This document shows positions 52,346 to 60,818 of a DNA stretch of 64,000 nt, in pieces. Each line of letters starts with the position of its first letter. Position 1 is the first letter of the stretch. The notes below the pieces were generated by a model. The model saw only the letters and a program-made list of their open reading frames with translations. It did no database searches and was not told where the DNA came from. Source of the stretch: an uncultured Pelagimonas sp. (GTDB taxonomy: Bacteria > Pseudomonadota > Alphaproteobacteria > Rhodobacterales > Rhodobacteraceae); contig CANMIH010000013.1 of the NCBI GenBank assembly GCA_947497905.1, forward strand, positions 89,129 through 153,128, read 5' to 3'. A program made the translations under genes and the position numbers.

Positions 52346-53395
52346 ATGAAAATGAATCCGCTTGGCCAATCCGGTCTGATGGTGTCTGAACTGTGCCTGG
52401 GCACAATGACCTTTGGCAGCCAGACCAATGCCGAAACCTCACATGCCCAGATTGACCGCGCTCTGGATGCAGGCATTAACTTTATGGATGCGGCCGAGAT
52501 GTATCCGGTCAATCCCGTGCGCAAAGAAACCATCGGTAAGACTGAAGAGATTATTGGCGATTGGTTTGCCAAGACGGGCAAACGCTCTGATTGGATTCTG
52601 GCGACCAAGCATTCTGGCGAGGGGCTGGGCTTTGTGCGTGACGGGGCGCCGATCAGCTCGAAAACAATCTCTGAGACCATCGAAGGCTCGCTGAAACGGT
52701 TGAAAACCGACCATATCGATCTCTACCAATTCCATTGGCCCAACCGCGGAAGCTTTATGTTCCGCAAAAACTGGTCCTACGATCCTGCAGGGTCAGGATG
52801 GACTCGCCAGCAGGTTGTGGACAACATTGAGGACTGTCTCGGTGCGCTGCAGCGTGAGGTCGAACGCGGTACCATTCGGTCCTTTGGGCTGTCCAATGAC
52901 AGTGCCTGGGGCACCTCGCTTTGGCTAGAGGCTGCGAAACGTGTTGGCGGGCCGCGCGTGGCCTCGGTCCAAAATGAATACTCCTTGATGTGCCGTCTGG
53001 CCGACACCGACATGGCCGAGATGCTGACCTATGAAGAGGTGGGGCTGTTGCCGTTTTCGCCTTTGGCGGCGGGCTATCTCAGCGGCAAATATCAAAACGG
53101 TGCCGTGCCAGAAGGGTCGCGCATGTCGCTAAACCCGGAAATGGGCGGACGGAAGTCCGAGCGCGTGGATGTGGCGGTCGATGCCTATTTGCAGGTTGCG
53201 CGTGATTTTGAGATTGATCCGGTGCACATGGCGCTGGCTTGGTCGGCGCAACGCAGCTTTGTGGCCTCATCTATCTTTGGCGCCACCACTCTGGATCAGC
53301 TTGAACATGCGCTGGGCGCGGCTGATGTGACGCTCAGCCCTGAGCTTTTGGCAAAGCTGGATGAGGTACACAAAGCCAATCCGATGCCTTACTGA
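52346..53395 (+). CDS. NADPH-dependent aldo/keto reductase, Tas-like
   Basis: A 349-residue TIM-barrel reductase resembling E. coli Tas: GTMTFGSQTNAETSHAQID, FMDAAEMYPVNPVRKET, LATKHSGEG, IDLYQFHWPNRG, then FGLSNDSAWG, LLPFSPLAAGYLSGKY and FVASSIFGATTLDQL. The Asp, Tyr, Lys and His of the AKR active site are in these motifs. It reduces an unknown carbonyl compound. GAGGAG precedes the ATG. Confidence 0.9.
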   Translation: MKMNPLGQSGLMVSELCLGTMTFGSQTNAETSHAQIDRALDAGINFMDAAEMYPVNPVRKETIGKTEEIIGDWFAKTGKRSDWILATKHSGEGLGFVRDGAPISSKTISETIEGSLKRLKTDHIDLYQFHWPNRGSFMFRKNWSYDPAGSGWTRQQVVDNIEDCLGALQREVERGTIRSFGLSNDSAWGTSLWLEAAKRVGGPRVASVQNEYSLMCRLADTDMAEMLTYEEVGLLPFSPLAAGYLSGKYQNGAVPEGSRMSLNPEMGGRKSERVDVAVDAYLQVARDFEIDPVHMALAWSAQRSFVASSIFGATTLDQLEHALGAADVTLSPELLAKLDEVHKANPMPY

Positions 53396-53401
53396 TCTTC
53401 A

Positions 53402-53425
53402 AAAACGTGGGGGCGGCGCCCCCAC
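53402..53425 (-). terminator. Terminator hairpin of the XRE regulator gene
   Basis: GTGGGGGC and GCCCCCAC pair around GGC. Read on the minus strand the stem is followed by G and then five T residues. It lies between the convergent Tas-like and XRE genes and may act in both directions. Confidence 0.75.
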
Positions 53426-53433
53426 TATTCCTA

Positions 53434-54291
53434 TCAGATCTGTTCGCGCAGCTGGCGCAGGTGATCGGGCAGGGCGCGGGCTGAGATCTCGGATTGTCGG
53501 ACCAGATGATCAAAATGGGCGGTGATCCCGGTGATCCGATTGCTGTCTCGGAAGGCAAGATAGTTGCGTCCGAGGTAGAGCACTGCAAGCAGCGGGCCAA
53601 ACACAGTGACTGGGGCCGAATACATGCGCCGCGCACAGAAGAGATACATGCGCAATCGCGGGTAAAGCGTTTCGGTGAGATCGATCATGTGATCAATCTG
53701 CCGCAGGCGGTCTTCGCGAGAGAGGTCTGAATAATATCCGGCCCCCGTGGCGAGATTTTCCACTTCATGCCGGGGGAGGCAGATCTCATAGTCCGAACTG
53801 GACACGCGCATCCAATCAAGTCGCTCTGACGAGGCACTGATGGCCTGTTCGGTAGTGCGCCCGAGGTGGGGTTCATATTCCCATTCCAGAACGGCACGGG
53901 TTTTGAGCATGTCGGGCAACATGGCCGGGACATGGCGGATTTTGTACCCCTCCGCCTCCTTGTGCCACGAGAAAATCTGTTCATCGACAAGGGCGCGTGG
54001 GGCTTCGGTCATCGTCAGTGAGGTCGCCAGAAGATCCGCCGCACTTTCCGGGCGTTCGGACAAGCCAAGCAACCAATCGGATGACACGCCAAGCGCCTCG
54101 GCACAGGCCCCCACCAGATGGGCGTTGGGCAGCCGCGCGCCATCTTCTTTCAAAAGCTGTGAGATTGTGGAGCGATCAGTGCCTGTTTCCCGCGCCAAGC
54201 GGGTCTGATTGCTGCCCATCTGGTTCATGGCCTCGGTCAGGCGCTGGCGAAACAGGACTGTGCGGTCGCGTTTGTCGATAATCTGTAGCAT
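53434..54291 (-). CDS. XRE-family helix-turn-helix regulator
   Basis: A 285-residue protein. Residues 15-80 hold an XRE-type HTH (RLTEAMNQMGSNQTRLARETGTDRSTISQLLKEDG), then VGACAEALGVSSDWLLGLS. The C-terminal 200 residues (DEQIFSWHKEAEGYKIRHVP, LPRHEVENLATGAGYYSDLSRE) form an effector domain I do not recognise. The gene is divergent from DUF2061-desaturase with a gap of about 106 bases. The gap contains a loose inverted repeat TGATTA...TAATCA (54296-54332). Confidence 0.82.
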   Translation of the reverse strand: MLQIIDKRDRTVLFRQRLTEAMNQMGSNQTRLARETGTDRSTISQLLKEDGARLPNAHLVGACAEALGVSSDWLLGLSERPESAADLLATSLTMTEAPRALVDEQIFSWHKEAEGYKIRHVPAMLPDMLKTRAVLEWEYEPHLGRTTEQAISASSERLDWMRVSSSDYEICLPRHEVENLATGAGYYSDLSREDRLRQIDHMIDLTETLYPRLRMYLFCARRMYSAPVTVFGPLLAVLYLGRNYLAFRDSNRITGITAHFDHLVRQSEISARALPDHLRQLREQI

Positions 54292-54397
54292 GTGTTGATT
54301 ATTATCACGTATGGAGAGATTTGTTAATCAGAGACCTAATTTCGCACAGCTCACGACCCCGTTACCTTCAAAGCGAACATAAGTTGTTGGAGGATCA

Positions 54398-54601
54398 ATG
54401 GAAACGCGGATGCGCACCTTGGTAAAGTCGGTGCTTTGGATCTTGTTGGGTTTGGTGTCTATGGCCGTGGTTGGCTTTTTCTGGACCGGATCTTTGGTCG
54501 CTGGCGGTGGGATGGCGATCGTCAATTCATTGATCGGATTTGTCTTCTATCTGGCCTATGAGCGGCTTTGGTCGCGCATCAGTTGGGGCCGCCATGTCTG
54601 A
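54398..54601 (+). CDS. DUF2061 family small membrane protein
   Basis: A 67-residue membrane protein with two hydrophobic segments (SVLWILLGLVSMAVVGFFW and GGGMAIVNSLIGFVFYLAYERLW). The sequence fits DUF2061, whose function is unknown. GGAGG precedes the ATG. It overlaps the desaturase start by eight bases, so the two are co-translated. Confidence 0.83.
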   Translation: METRMRTLVKSVLWILLGLVSMAVVGFFWTGSLVAGGGMAIVNSLIGFVFYLAYERLWSRISWGRHV

Positions 54602-55472
54602 GCGCCGCTTTGAATGGCCGACATTGGCGTTGCTTGTAGGGTGTTACGGCCTGTGGATCACTGGCACGTTGATCTGGTGGCCGGTTGGTCTTGTCCTGAT
54701 CACCCTTGCTGCGGCGCTGCATTCGTCACTGACCCATGAAGTTCTCCACGGCCATCCCTTTCGGTCGTGCTTCTGGAATGCCGCTTTGGTGTTTCCACCG
54801 CTGACATTGGTTGTGCCCTACCTTCGTTTTAAAGACACCCATCTGGCCCATCACCGGGAACCTTTGCTGACGGATCCCTATGATGATCCTGAAACCAATT
54901 TTTTAGACCCAGAGGTTTGGGGGCAGCAGGCGCGGTGGAAGCAGACCTTGCTGCAAATCAACAACACGCTGGCCGGGCGGATGCTGTTGGGGCCTGTCAT
55001 TGGCACCTGGGCTTTCTGGAAAGGTGACTGGGCATTGATCCGAAGCGGAGATCGCCGCGTGATCTTGGGCTGGGTGTTACATCTGGCGGGACTGCCATTC
55101 GTTCTTGCTTGGGTGGCCTATGCGGGAATGCCGATCTGGGTCTTTTTGCTTGGGACCTATGCATCGCTGTCCATCCTCAAGATCCGTACCTTTCTTGAAC
55201 ATCGCGCCCATGAGGCCGCGCCGGGCCGATCGGTGATCATCGAAGACCGTGGGCCCTTGGCGTTGATCTTTCTCAACAATAACCTGCATGCGGTGCACCA
55301 CCTTCATGGCAGCGTCGCGTGGTATGATCTGCCCCGGCTCTACCGCGAAAACAAAGCGCGGTATGTCGAACGCAATGCCGGATATGTGTATCGGTCCTAT
55401 GGTGAGATCTTCCGGCGGTATTTCTTGCGCGCGAAAGACCCCGTGCCACATCCGCTCTGGTCAAAAGACTAA
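54594..55472 (+). CDS. Membrane fatty-acid-desaturase-family protein
   Basis: About 292 residues, with several membrane segments and three His boxes of the desaturase/hydroxylase family: HEVLHG, HLAHHRE and the distal HAVHHLH. These bind the di-iron centre. The family includes fatty acid desaturases and carotenoid hydroxylases/ketolases; which one this is cannot be decided. It is expressed with DUF2061 and is followed by a DMT transporter, 21 bases downstream. Confidence 0.87.
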   Translation: MSERRFEWPTLALLVGCYGLWITGTLIWWPVGLVLITLAAALHSSLTHEVLHGHPFRSCFWNAALVFPPLTLVVPYLRFKDTHLAHHREPLLTDPYDDPETNFLDPEVWGQQARWKQTLLQINNTLAGRMLLGPVIGTWAFWKGDWALIRSGDRRVILGWVLHLAGLPFVLAWVAYAGMPIWVFLLGTYASLSILKIRTFLEHRAHEAAPGRSVIIEDRGPLALIFLNNNLHAVHHLHGSVAWYDLPRLYRENKARYVERNAGYVYRSYGEIFRRYFLRAKDPVPHPLWSKD

Positions 55473-55493
55473 AGGGCAGGCACAAGTCGCCAC

Positions 55494-56399
55494 ATGGATT
55501 TGTGGATTATTGCGACCTTCTCAGCCGCGTTTTTTCAGACGCTGCGGTTCATGCTGCAAAAAGTGCTCGCCAGCGGGGCTTTGTCTCCGACGGGCAGCAC
55601 CTTTGCGCGTTTTGCCTATGCGATGCCCGCCGGGTGGCTGGTTCTGGCGGTCTACCTCTGGAGCACGGGTGCTGAGATCCCAGCCATCGGGTCTGATCTT
55701 TGGATCTGGGGCGCGATTGGAGGATTGGGACAGATCCTCGCAACCGTGTTTGTTGTGATGATTTTCAAGAGCCGCAGCTTTGCGGTAGGGATCACGCTCA
55801 AGAAAACCGAAGTGTTGCAGACCGCTTTGATCGGCTCGATGTTTTTTGCCGAAGCGATTTCTCCGAGTGGCTGGCTTGCGATTGGCATCGGCATGGTTGG
55901 CGTTCTGTTGCTGACCGAGGGCAGCGGTTTGGGGGTGATCAAACAGCTGGGCAGTCGCGCGGTTTTGCTTGGTCTGGCGTCGGGATTTTTCTTTGCCATT
56001 GCGGGTGTTGGGTACCGTACCGCGACGCTCGCGATTGAAACCGGTGATCCGCTGTTGCGCGCCGGAATTGGCATGGCGGTTGTCTCGCTGATGCAGACGG
56101 CGGCTTTGGCCGTTTGGTTGCGGTGGCAGGAGCCCGGGCAGTTGAGTGCGGTCTGGCAGGCGCGTCGCGTGGCGGTCTGGCTTGGGCTGACCTCAATGGC
56201 GGGCACGCTCAGCTGGTTCACGGCGTTTACCTTGCAGGTGGCTGCCTATGTCTATGCGGTTGGTCAGGTCGAGCTGATCTTTTCGCTTATGGCCTCGGTG
56301 CTATTTTTCCGCGAAACGGTGTCGCAGCGCGAGGTGTTGGGCATCGCCGTACTGACCGTGTCTATTCTGGTTTTGGTTCTGGCTGGCGCGACGGGCTAA
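55494..56399 (+). CDS. DMT-superfamily (EamA) transporter
   Basis: A 301-residue transporter with ten predicted membrane segments in two repeats (FFQTLRFMLQKVLASGALSPTGSTFARFAYAMPAGWLVL, AVLLGLASGFFFAIAGVGYR, AAYVYAVGQVELIFSLMASVLFFRE). The substrate is unknown. It lies 21 bases after the desaturase gene and may be in the same operon. Its 3' end overlaps the convergent DUF817 gene by 38 bases. Confidence 0.83.
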   Translation: MDLWIIATFSAAFFQTLRFMLQKVLASGALSPTGSTFARFAYAMPAGWLVLAVYLWSTGAEIPAIGSDLWIWGAIGGLGQILATVFVVMIFKSRSFAVGITLKKTEVLQTALIGSMFFAEAISPSGWLAIGIGMVGVLLLTEGSGLGVIKQLGSRAVLLGLASGFFFAIAGVGYRTATLAIETGDPLLRAGIGMAVVSLMQTAALAVWLRWQEPGQLSAVWQARRVAVWLGLTSMAGTLSWFTAFTLQVAAYVYAVGQVELIFSLMASVLFFRETVSQREVLGIAVLTVSILVLVLAGATG

Positions 56400-57240
56400 C
56401 TCTGTTTCGGGGATGGCAGGGATTGGCATAAAGCGCATCCCGCACCACAACGGTGACCGTAACAAAGCTGACGTAAAGCAGCAGATACCACGAGCCCATT
56501 TTGGAAAAGCTGACCATGTCAAAGCTGGTCTGCCCCGCATAAAGCCAGGTTCCGGTATTAGTACCGACGTTTTCGGCGACCCAGAGCGCGATTGAGGTCA
56601 AAAACGCTGCGAGAGGTAAGGGCATCCAATAGTCATGATCGCGGGTGCGAAACCAGACCCGTGTCCGGATGAACAGCACCAGGGTTGCCACGATCAGCAC
56701 ATAGCGAAGATCGGGTAAAAAGTGGTGGCTGAAGAAGTTCACATAGATGGCTATCGCCAAAGTGGCGGTCATCCAAAACGGCGGATAGGGCGCAAAGCGC
56801 ATGTCAAAAATGCGGATGACCCGCGCCATGTAGCTGCCGACAGCGGCATACATAAAACCCGAAAACAGCGGAACGCCGTAAAATTTCAGGACTGCCGCCT
56901 CGGGGTAACCCCAGCTGCCTGCGTTGACTTTGAACAGCTCCATAGCCGTGCCGGTGAGGTGGAACAGCAAGATCACTTTGGCCTCTTGCAGCGTTTCCAG
57001 CCGCAACAGCAAAAAACCGACCTGCAGCGACAGAGCCCAAATGAAAAGCGCGTCGTAGCGGGCCAGCGGCCAGCTGTCTTGCCAGATCTGGTCGGTCACC
57101 AGCAGCCCAGCCAGCATCAGTGCGCCAAATAAACAGGCCCAGCCCTGCTTGAGAGTGAACATTACAAGCTCAACGATGCTGTGGGGCAGGGTGGCGCGCA
57201 TGGCGTCGCCAAAGGCGCGTTCTATGTGTCTGGTATCCAT
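56362..57240 (-). CDS. DUF817 family integral membrane protein
   Basis: About 292 residues with seven to eight hydrophobic segments (QGWACLFGALMLAGLLVTD, LFIWALSLQVGFLLLRLE, WMTATLAIAIYVNFFSHHF, MGSWYLLLYVSFVTVTVVV). The strings VNAGSWGYPE and MRFAPYPPFWM are typical of DUF817; function unknown. The ATG at 57240 is preferred to the frame start at 57369. Its 5' side faces the TetR gene, so the operator at 57328 might influence it as well. Confidence 0.8.
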   Translation of the reverse strand: MDTRHIERAFGDAMRATLPHSIVELVMFTLKQGWACLFGALMLAGLLVTDQIWQDSWPLARYDALFIWALSLQVGFLLLRLETLQEAKVILLFHLTGTAMELFKVNAGSWGYPEAAVLKFYGVPLFSGFMYAAVGSYMARVIRIFDMRFAPYPPFWMTATLAIAIYVNFFSHHFLPDLRYVLIVATLVLFIRTRVWFRTRDHDYWMPLPLAAFLTSIALWVAENVGTNTGTWLYAGQTSFDMVSFSKMGSWYLLLYVSFVTVTVVVRDALYANPCHPRNRVSPSRQPEPKPE

Positions 57241-57327
57241 GGGCAATGTCTGAGGCTGAGTAGGGGGAAAGTCGAGTGGGGAATTCCGGCCCCTTGGAAT
57301 TGCGCTGGCGCGGAAGCCTGATATATC

Positions 57328-57340
57328 TGAACGGCGTTCA
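57328..57340. promoter_or_regulatory. TetR-type operator upstream of the tetR gene
   Basis: TGAACGGCGTTCA fits TGAAC-NNN-GTTCA, identical in its arms to the three sites before pspA. It lies 27 bases before the TetR ATG and about 87 bases from the divergent DUF817 start, so it fits autoregulation. Confidence 0.7.
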
Positions 57341-57367
57341 CAGATTGCAGCGAGAGCAGGAAACAAC

Positions 57368-57955
57368 ATGGGTAAAGTGGATGAGCGCCGCGCAGCGCTG
57401 CGGCTTAAACTGATTGATCTGGCGGAGGCCCAGATTGCGGAGGGCGGTCTAGTGTCTTTGCGGGCGCGGGATCTTGCGAAGGGGGCGGGTTGCGCGGTTG
57501 GCGCGATCTACAATCACTTTGACGATCTCAATGCGCTTATCCTAGAGGTCAACGGCCGCACCTTTACGCGATTGGGAGAAGCCGTTGGAGGGGCTGTGGC
57601 GCAGGCCGAGGCATTGGATCCGAAGCAGCGGTTGATCGCGATGAGTCATGCCTATCTTGATTTCGCGGCTGAGCAGCAAACCCTGTGGCGGGCTTTGTTT
57701 GATGTGCAGATGTCGCTCGATGGGCCGGTGCCTGATTGGTATCTCCAAGCGCTGGGCGGTTTGTTCGCCTATATCGCGGCACCTCTGCGCGAGATGTTCC
57801 CGGATATGCCGGAGGCGGAGCTTGATCTGATGACGCGTGCGTTGTTTTCGTCCGTGCATGGTATTGTGCTGCTTGGACTTGAGCGCCGCATCTCGGGCGT
57901 TCCGATCGATCAGATCCGCGAGATGATCGGGCAGGTTCTGCTGCGAATAGGCTGA
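57368..57955 (+). CDS. TetR-family regulator of the PspA module
   Basis: A 195-residue TetR-type regulator. The HTH is [38 protein letters not shown]; the C-terminal domain is of the WHG/TetR_C_13 kind ([22 protein letters not shown], then [15 protein letters not shown]). It lies 98 bases before pspA, co-directional. A common 13-base operator occurs before this gene and three times before pspA, so it probably represses both. The ligand is unknown; membrane or lipid stress is a guess. Confidence 0.87.
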   Translation: MGKVDERRAALRLKLIDLAEAQIAEGGLVSLRARDLAKGAGCAVGAIYNHFDDLNALILEVNGRTFTRLGEAVGGAVAQAEALDPKQRLIAMSHAYLDFAAEQQTLWRALFDVQMSLDGPVPDWYLQALGGLFAYIAAPLREMFPDMPEAELDLMTRALFSSVHGIVLLGLERRISGVPIDQIREMIGQVLLRIG

Positions 57956-57964
57956 CGTTACGTT

Positions 57965-58007
57965 ATCCTGAACACTGTTCAAAAATAGTTTGAACAGTGT
58001 TCAGGAT
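57965..58007. promoter_or_regulatory. Perfect 19-base inverted repeat holding two TetR operators
   Basis: ATCCTGAACACTGTTCAAA and its exact reverse complement flank AATAG. Each arm contains a self-symmetric TGAAC-NNN-GTTCA site (57969-57981 and 57991-58003), 22 bases centre to centre, or two helical turns. It lies between the TetR stop and pspA and could also form an RNA hairpin. Confidence 0.85.
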
Positions 58008-58025
58008 CTTGCTACACCCAATTTG

Positions 58026-58038
58026 TGAACGATGTTCA
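58026..58038. promoter_or_regulatory. Third TetR operator, next to the pspA ribosome-binding site
   Basis: TGAACGATGTTCA has the same TGAAC-NNN-GTTCA form, 35 bases centre to centre from the middle site and 15 bases before the pspA start codon. Confidence 0.75.
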
Positions 58039-58053
58039 AAAAGGAAAAGCAAG

Positions 58054-58731
58054 ATGTTCGGAACGTTAAAGACCCTGTTTGTTGGTGCGAATGCCCGGGC
58101 GGAAGAGCAACTCCGCGATCATTTTAGCATCGAGTTGATCGACCAGAAAATCCGCGAAGCGGAGGCCGGATTGAAAGCCGCGAAATACGCGCTGGCAAAT
58201 CTGATCCAGCGGGAACGCAGTGAACAACGCCAGGTCGACACTCTGGTGGCCAAGATCAATGATGTGATGGCGCGCGCTTCAGAGGCGTTGCAGCAAGAGC
58301 GCAGGGATCTGGCCCAGGAAGCAGCTCAGGCCGTGGCGGCGATGGAAAATGAATTGACCCTGCGCAAAGCCACGGTGGACCGGCTCGAAACCCGCATCCT
58401 GCAGCTCAAACAATCTGTGGAAACGGCCCACCGTCGGCTGATTGATCTCAAACAGGGGGCCATCGCGGCCCGGGCGGCGCAGAAAGAACAGCAGATCCAA
58501 AAGCGTCTAGGGCGTCATGTGGCTCAGGAAACAGCCTTTGAAGAAGCTGAGGCGTTGATTTCAAATGTGCTGAACCGCGATGATCCGTTTGAGCAAAGCC
58601 AGATCTTGAAGGACATCGATGCCGGGCTGGATCAGTCGAATGTGGCTGACAAGCTGGCCATGGCCGGATTTGGCCCCGCAACGAAATCAACCGCAGAAGA
58701 TGTTCTGGCCCGCCTGAACGCCAAAGCCTGA
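58054..58731 (+). CDS. pspA: PspA/IM30-family membrane stress protein
   Basis: A 225-residue, almost wholly helical protein of the PspA/Vipp1 family. It starts MFGTLKTLFVGANARAEEQLRDHFSIELIDQKIREAEAGL, followed by long coiled-coil stretches rich in Glu, Gln, Arg and Ala. PspA proteins assemble on the inner face of the cytoplasmic membrane and protect it from stress. No pspF, pspB or pspC is nearby; control is apparently by the TetR upstream. AAGGA precedes the ATG at 58054. Confidence 0.85.
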   Translation: MFGTLKTLFVGANARAEEQLRDHFSIELIDQKIREAEAGLKAAKYALANLIQRERSEQRQVDTLVAKINDVMARASEALQQERRDLAQEAAQAVAAMENELTLRKATVDRLETRILQLKQSVETAHRRLIDLKQGAIAARAAQKEQQIQKRLGRHVAQETAFEEAEALISNVLNRDDPFEQSQILKDIDAGLDQSNVADKLAMAGFGPATKSTAEDVLARLNAKA

Positions 58732-58770
58732 TCCCCCAACCAATAGACGATAGATTTTTAGGAGACCCCC

Positions 58771-59049
58771 ATGTCGACCAACCGTAATGAAAACAGCCTG
58801 ATCCTTTTTGTTAACTTCGCCGGTGTTGCGCTGGCCTATGGCCTGCTGGGCGTGTCGCTTTGGCTCTCCGTTGATGTGCCGCTTGCCACCAAAGGGTTTT
58901 GGGGGATGGGCATTGTGCTGCTGACCATCAGCCTGATCAATGTTGTGAAGTACAAATTTGACATGCGTATCGCGGAAGATCGCATCAGCCGGATTGAAGA
59001 GGCCCGCAACGAAAAGATGCTGGAAGAGGCATTGAACACCGACCTGTAA
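58771..59049 (+). CDS. Small two-helix membrane protein, YiaA/YiaB-like
   Basis: A 92-residue protein with two hydrophobic segments (LILFVNFAGVALAYGLLGVSLWL and GFWGMGIVLLTISLINVVKY) and a charged C-terminal helix (DMRIAEDRISRIEEARNEKMLEEAL). It recalls the YiaA/YiaB two-helix family, which I believe is associated with PspA in other proteobacteria. It follows pspA by 39 bases with its own AGGAG site, so it is likely the membrane partner of PspA in this module. Confidence 0.75.
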   Translation: MSTNRNENSLILFVNFAGVALAYGLLGVSLWLSVDVPLATKGFWGMGIVLLTISLINVVKYKFDMRIAEDRISRIEEARNEKMLEEALNTDL

Positions 59050-59071
59050 TGCAACAGATCTTGTCGCCATT

Positions 59072-59101
59072 GGCCGGGGGTATCCCCGGCCTTTGGGTGT
59101 T
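59072..59101 (+). terminator. Rho-independent terminator of the pspA module
   Basis: GGCCGGGG and CCCCGGCC form a perfect eight-base-pair stem with a four-base loop, followed by TTTGGGTGTTT. It ends the TetR-PspA-two-helix unit. Confidence 0.75.
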
Positions 59102-59112
59102 TGGGGCGGATG

Positions 59113-59871
59113 CTATCTGATCCGGGTGATCTTGGTGCCGTACAAACACCGCGGGAAATAGGGGTAGGCGTCAGTCGCAAAGTAGACATATTGCCCATCG
59201 ACCATGCCCCCGTTGCATTGATCCAGATTTCCGGATCCACGCACATATTCGAAATCTTCATTATAGGTACCGTCGTACCGTCCACCGGGCGCGGAAGGGC
59301 GGGTGCCGGATTTGAGCTGCCAAGAGGGGCGGGCATTGTCTCCTGCATAATGGATTTCAAACCCGTCCGCGGCCCAGCCAATGCGTGTTTTCCCATCCAC
59401 ATGGTCAAGCGCGGGAGGCATGCCGTGATAGTGATAGAGGCCGCGTTTGTCGACATGGGCGTTTTGCGCGTCGAGGCCAAGCACCTGGCGTGCGCCCATG
59501 CCATCTAGGTTCCAGCCGGAGGCGCGGTTGCGGGAATGGCCGCGTGGGCTTCTGGCGTCGTAATAATCTGCAGTTCCGGGGCGAATGATCACGCCATTTT
59601 CTGCGATCCCCACGGTCTGCACTTCTCGGGCGCGATTGCCCTTGGTCGGATTGCTGGGAACGCAGACCTTGATGGACTGTGCCCGCATCGTATGCGGATT
59701 GCCCCGATTGGGAAAACGACCCGTGGCGTGGTCGGGAAGTCCGTCGGATGTGATGCAGCGCGTTGCCCCGCTTTCGGTCACTGTGGTCGAGGTATCGGCG
59801 GCCTGCGCCAACACTCCTAATCCAATGACAAAGGCGGTGCCAAGTAGGCCGACTTGAACTGGGCTTCTCAT
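59113..59871 (-). CDS. YHYH-domain secreted protein
   Basis: A 252-residue protein with a signal peptide (LLGTAFVIGLGVLAQAAD). The YHYH motif itself is in KRGLYHYHGMPPAL, with HVDGKTRIGWAADGFEIHY following. Further conserved stretches are ARQVLGLDAQNAHVD and GRYDGTYNEDFEYV. Members of this domain are secreted proteins of unclear function, often with a metal-like His/Asp cluster. The ATG at 59871 follows AGGAGG. It converges with the two-helix gene. Confidence 0.82.
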   Translation of the reverse strand: MRSPVQVGLLGTAFVIGLGVLAQAADTSTTVTESGATRCITSDGLPDHATGRFPNRGNPHTMRAQSIKVCVPSNPTKGNRAREVQTVGIAENGVIIRPGTADYYDARSPRGHSRNRASGWNLDGMGARQVLGLDAQNAHVDKRGLYHYHGMPPALDHVDGKTRIGWAADGFEIHYAGDNARPSWQLKSGTRPSAPGGRYDGTYNEDFEYVRGSGNLDQCNGGMVDGQYVYFATDAYPYFPRCLYGTKITRIR

Positions 59872-60089
59872 AGGGGTACCTCCTGTTGGCGTGTACAGGG
59901 TTTTACGTGGTTGGCTCAGAACTCCGTCGCAGAATTGTAAAATAATCTCGTTAGAGCGGGACAGTCTTCTTGGATCGGAGGAGCCTTGCCTATCAAGGGT
60001 CGGGCGCCTGTGGCAAAGTGGACAACAGATTTAGAATCGTTTACGCGGGCCACGCCGAGTGGCACTGCTCGGACCCAAGGAAGACACCC

Positions 60090-60818
60090 GTGCCCAGCGT
60101 TTCCATTGTTATCCCCATGCACAACGAAGCCGACAACGTCGCGCTTTTGGTTGAAGGTATTGCCAAGGCCTGCAGCGTTGCAGACAGCTTTGAGATCATC
60201 TGCGTCGACGATGGGTCGACCGATGAGACGGCGTCACGCATTCGCGCCCTTCAGGCGGACCACCCAACCCTGCGCATGTTGCAGCACCCCACGGCCGGTG
60301 GGCAGAGTTCAGCGGTGCACAGTGGGGTTTTGGCGGCCAAGGCCCCTATCGTCTGCACCCTTGATGGGGACGGTCAGAACCCGCCGTCCGAACTGCCTAA
60401 GCTGTTCACATTGCTGATGAATGACAAAACCGGCACGCTTGGTCTTGTTGCGGGGCAGCGGGTTGGTCGGAAAGACACCCTGTCCAAGCGTTGGGCGTCT
60501 AAATTTGCCAACGGGCTACGCGGCTGGATGCTCAAAGATGGCACCCGCGATACCGGTTGTGGGCTCAAAGGCTTCCGTCGCGATGCTTTCCTTGCCTTGC
60601 CCTATTTCGATCATATGCATCGCTATCTTCCGGCCTTGATGGCGCGCGATGGATGGGAAATTGCCCATGTCGACGTAAGCCACGCCGCTCGTCATTCCGG
60701 TAGCTCGAAATACAACAATCTCCAGCGCGCCCTTGTGGGCATCTATGACCTGTTTGGCGTTGCGTGGTTGATCCGTCGCCGCAAAAAAGCGCGGCCGCTG
60801 GCGGAGGAACGGTCATGA
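60090..60818 (+). CDS. Family 2 polyprenyl-phosphate glycosyltransferase
   Basis: About 242 residues of the dolichol-phosphate-mannose synthase/ArnC/GtrB kind: VSIVIPMHNEADNVALLVEGI, the DxD-type motif ICVDDGSTDETASRI, and LDGDGQNPPSEL. It lacks membrane helices after the catalytic domain, as in the DPM1-like form. It should attach a sugar to a polyprenyl phosphate at the inner face of the membrane. The start is GTG at 60090, preceded by AAGGAAG; no ATG before it gives a GT2 start. ATGA overlap with the next gene. Confidence 0.85.
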   Translation: MPSVSIVIPMHNEADNVALLVEGIAKACSVADSFEIICVDDGSTDETASRIRALQADHPTLRMLQHPTAGGQSSAVHSGVLAAKAPIVCTLDGDGQNPPSELPKLFTLLMNDKTGTLGLVAGQRVGRKDTLSKRWASKFANGLRGWMLKDGTRDTGCGLKGFRRDAFLALPYFDHMHRYLPALMARDGWEIAHVDVSHAARHSGSSKYNNLQRALVGIYDLFGVAWLIRRRKKARPLAEERS

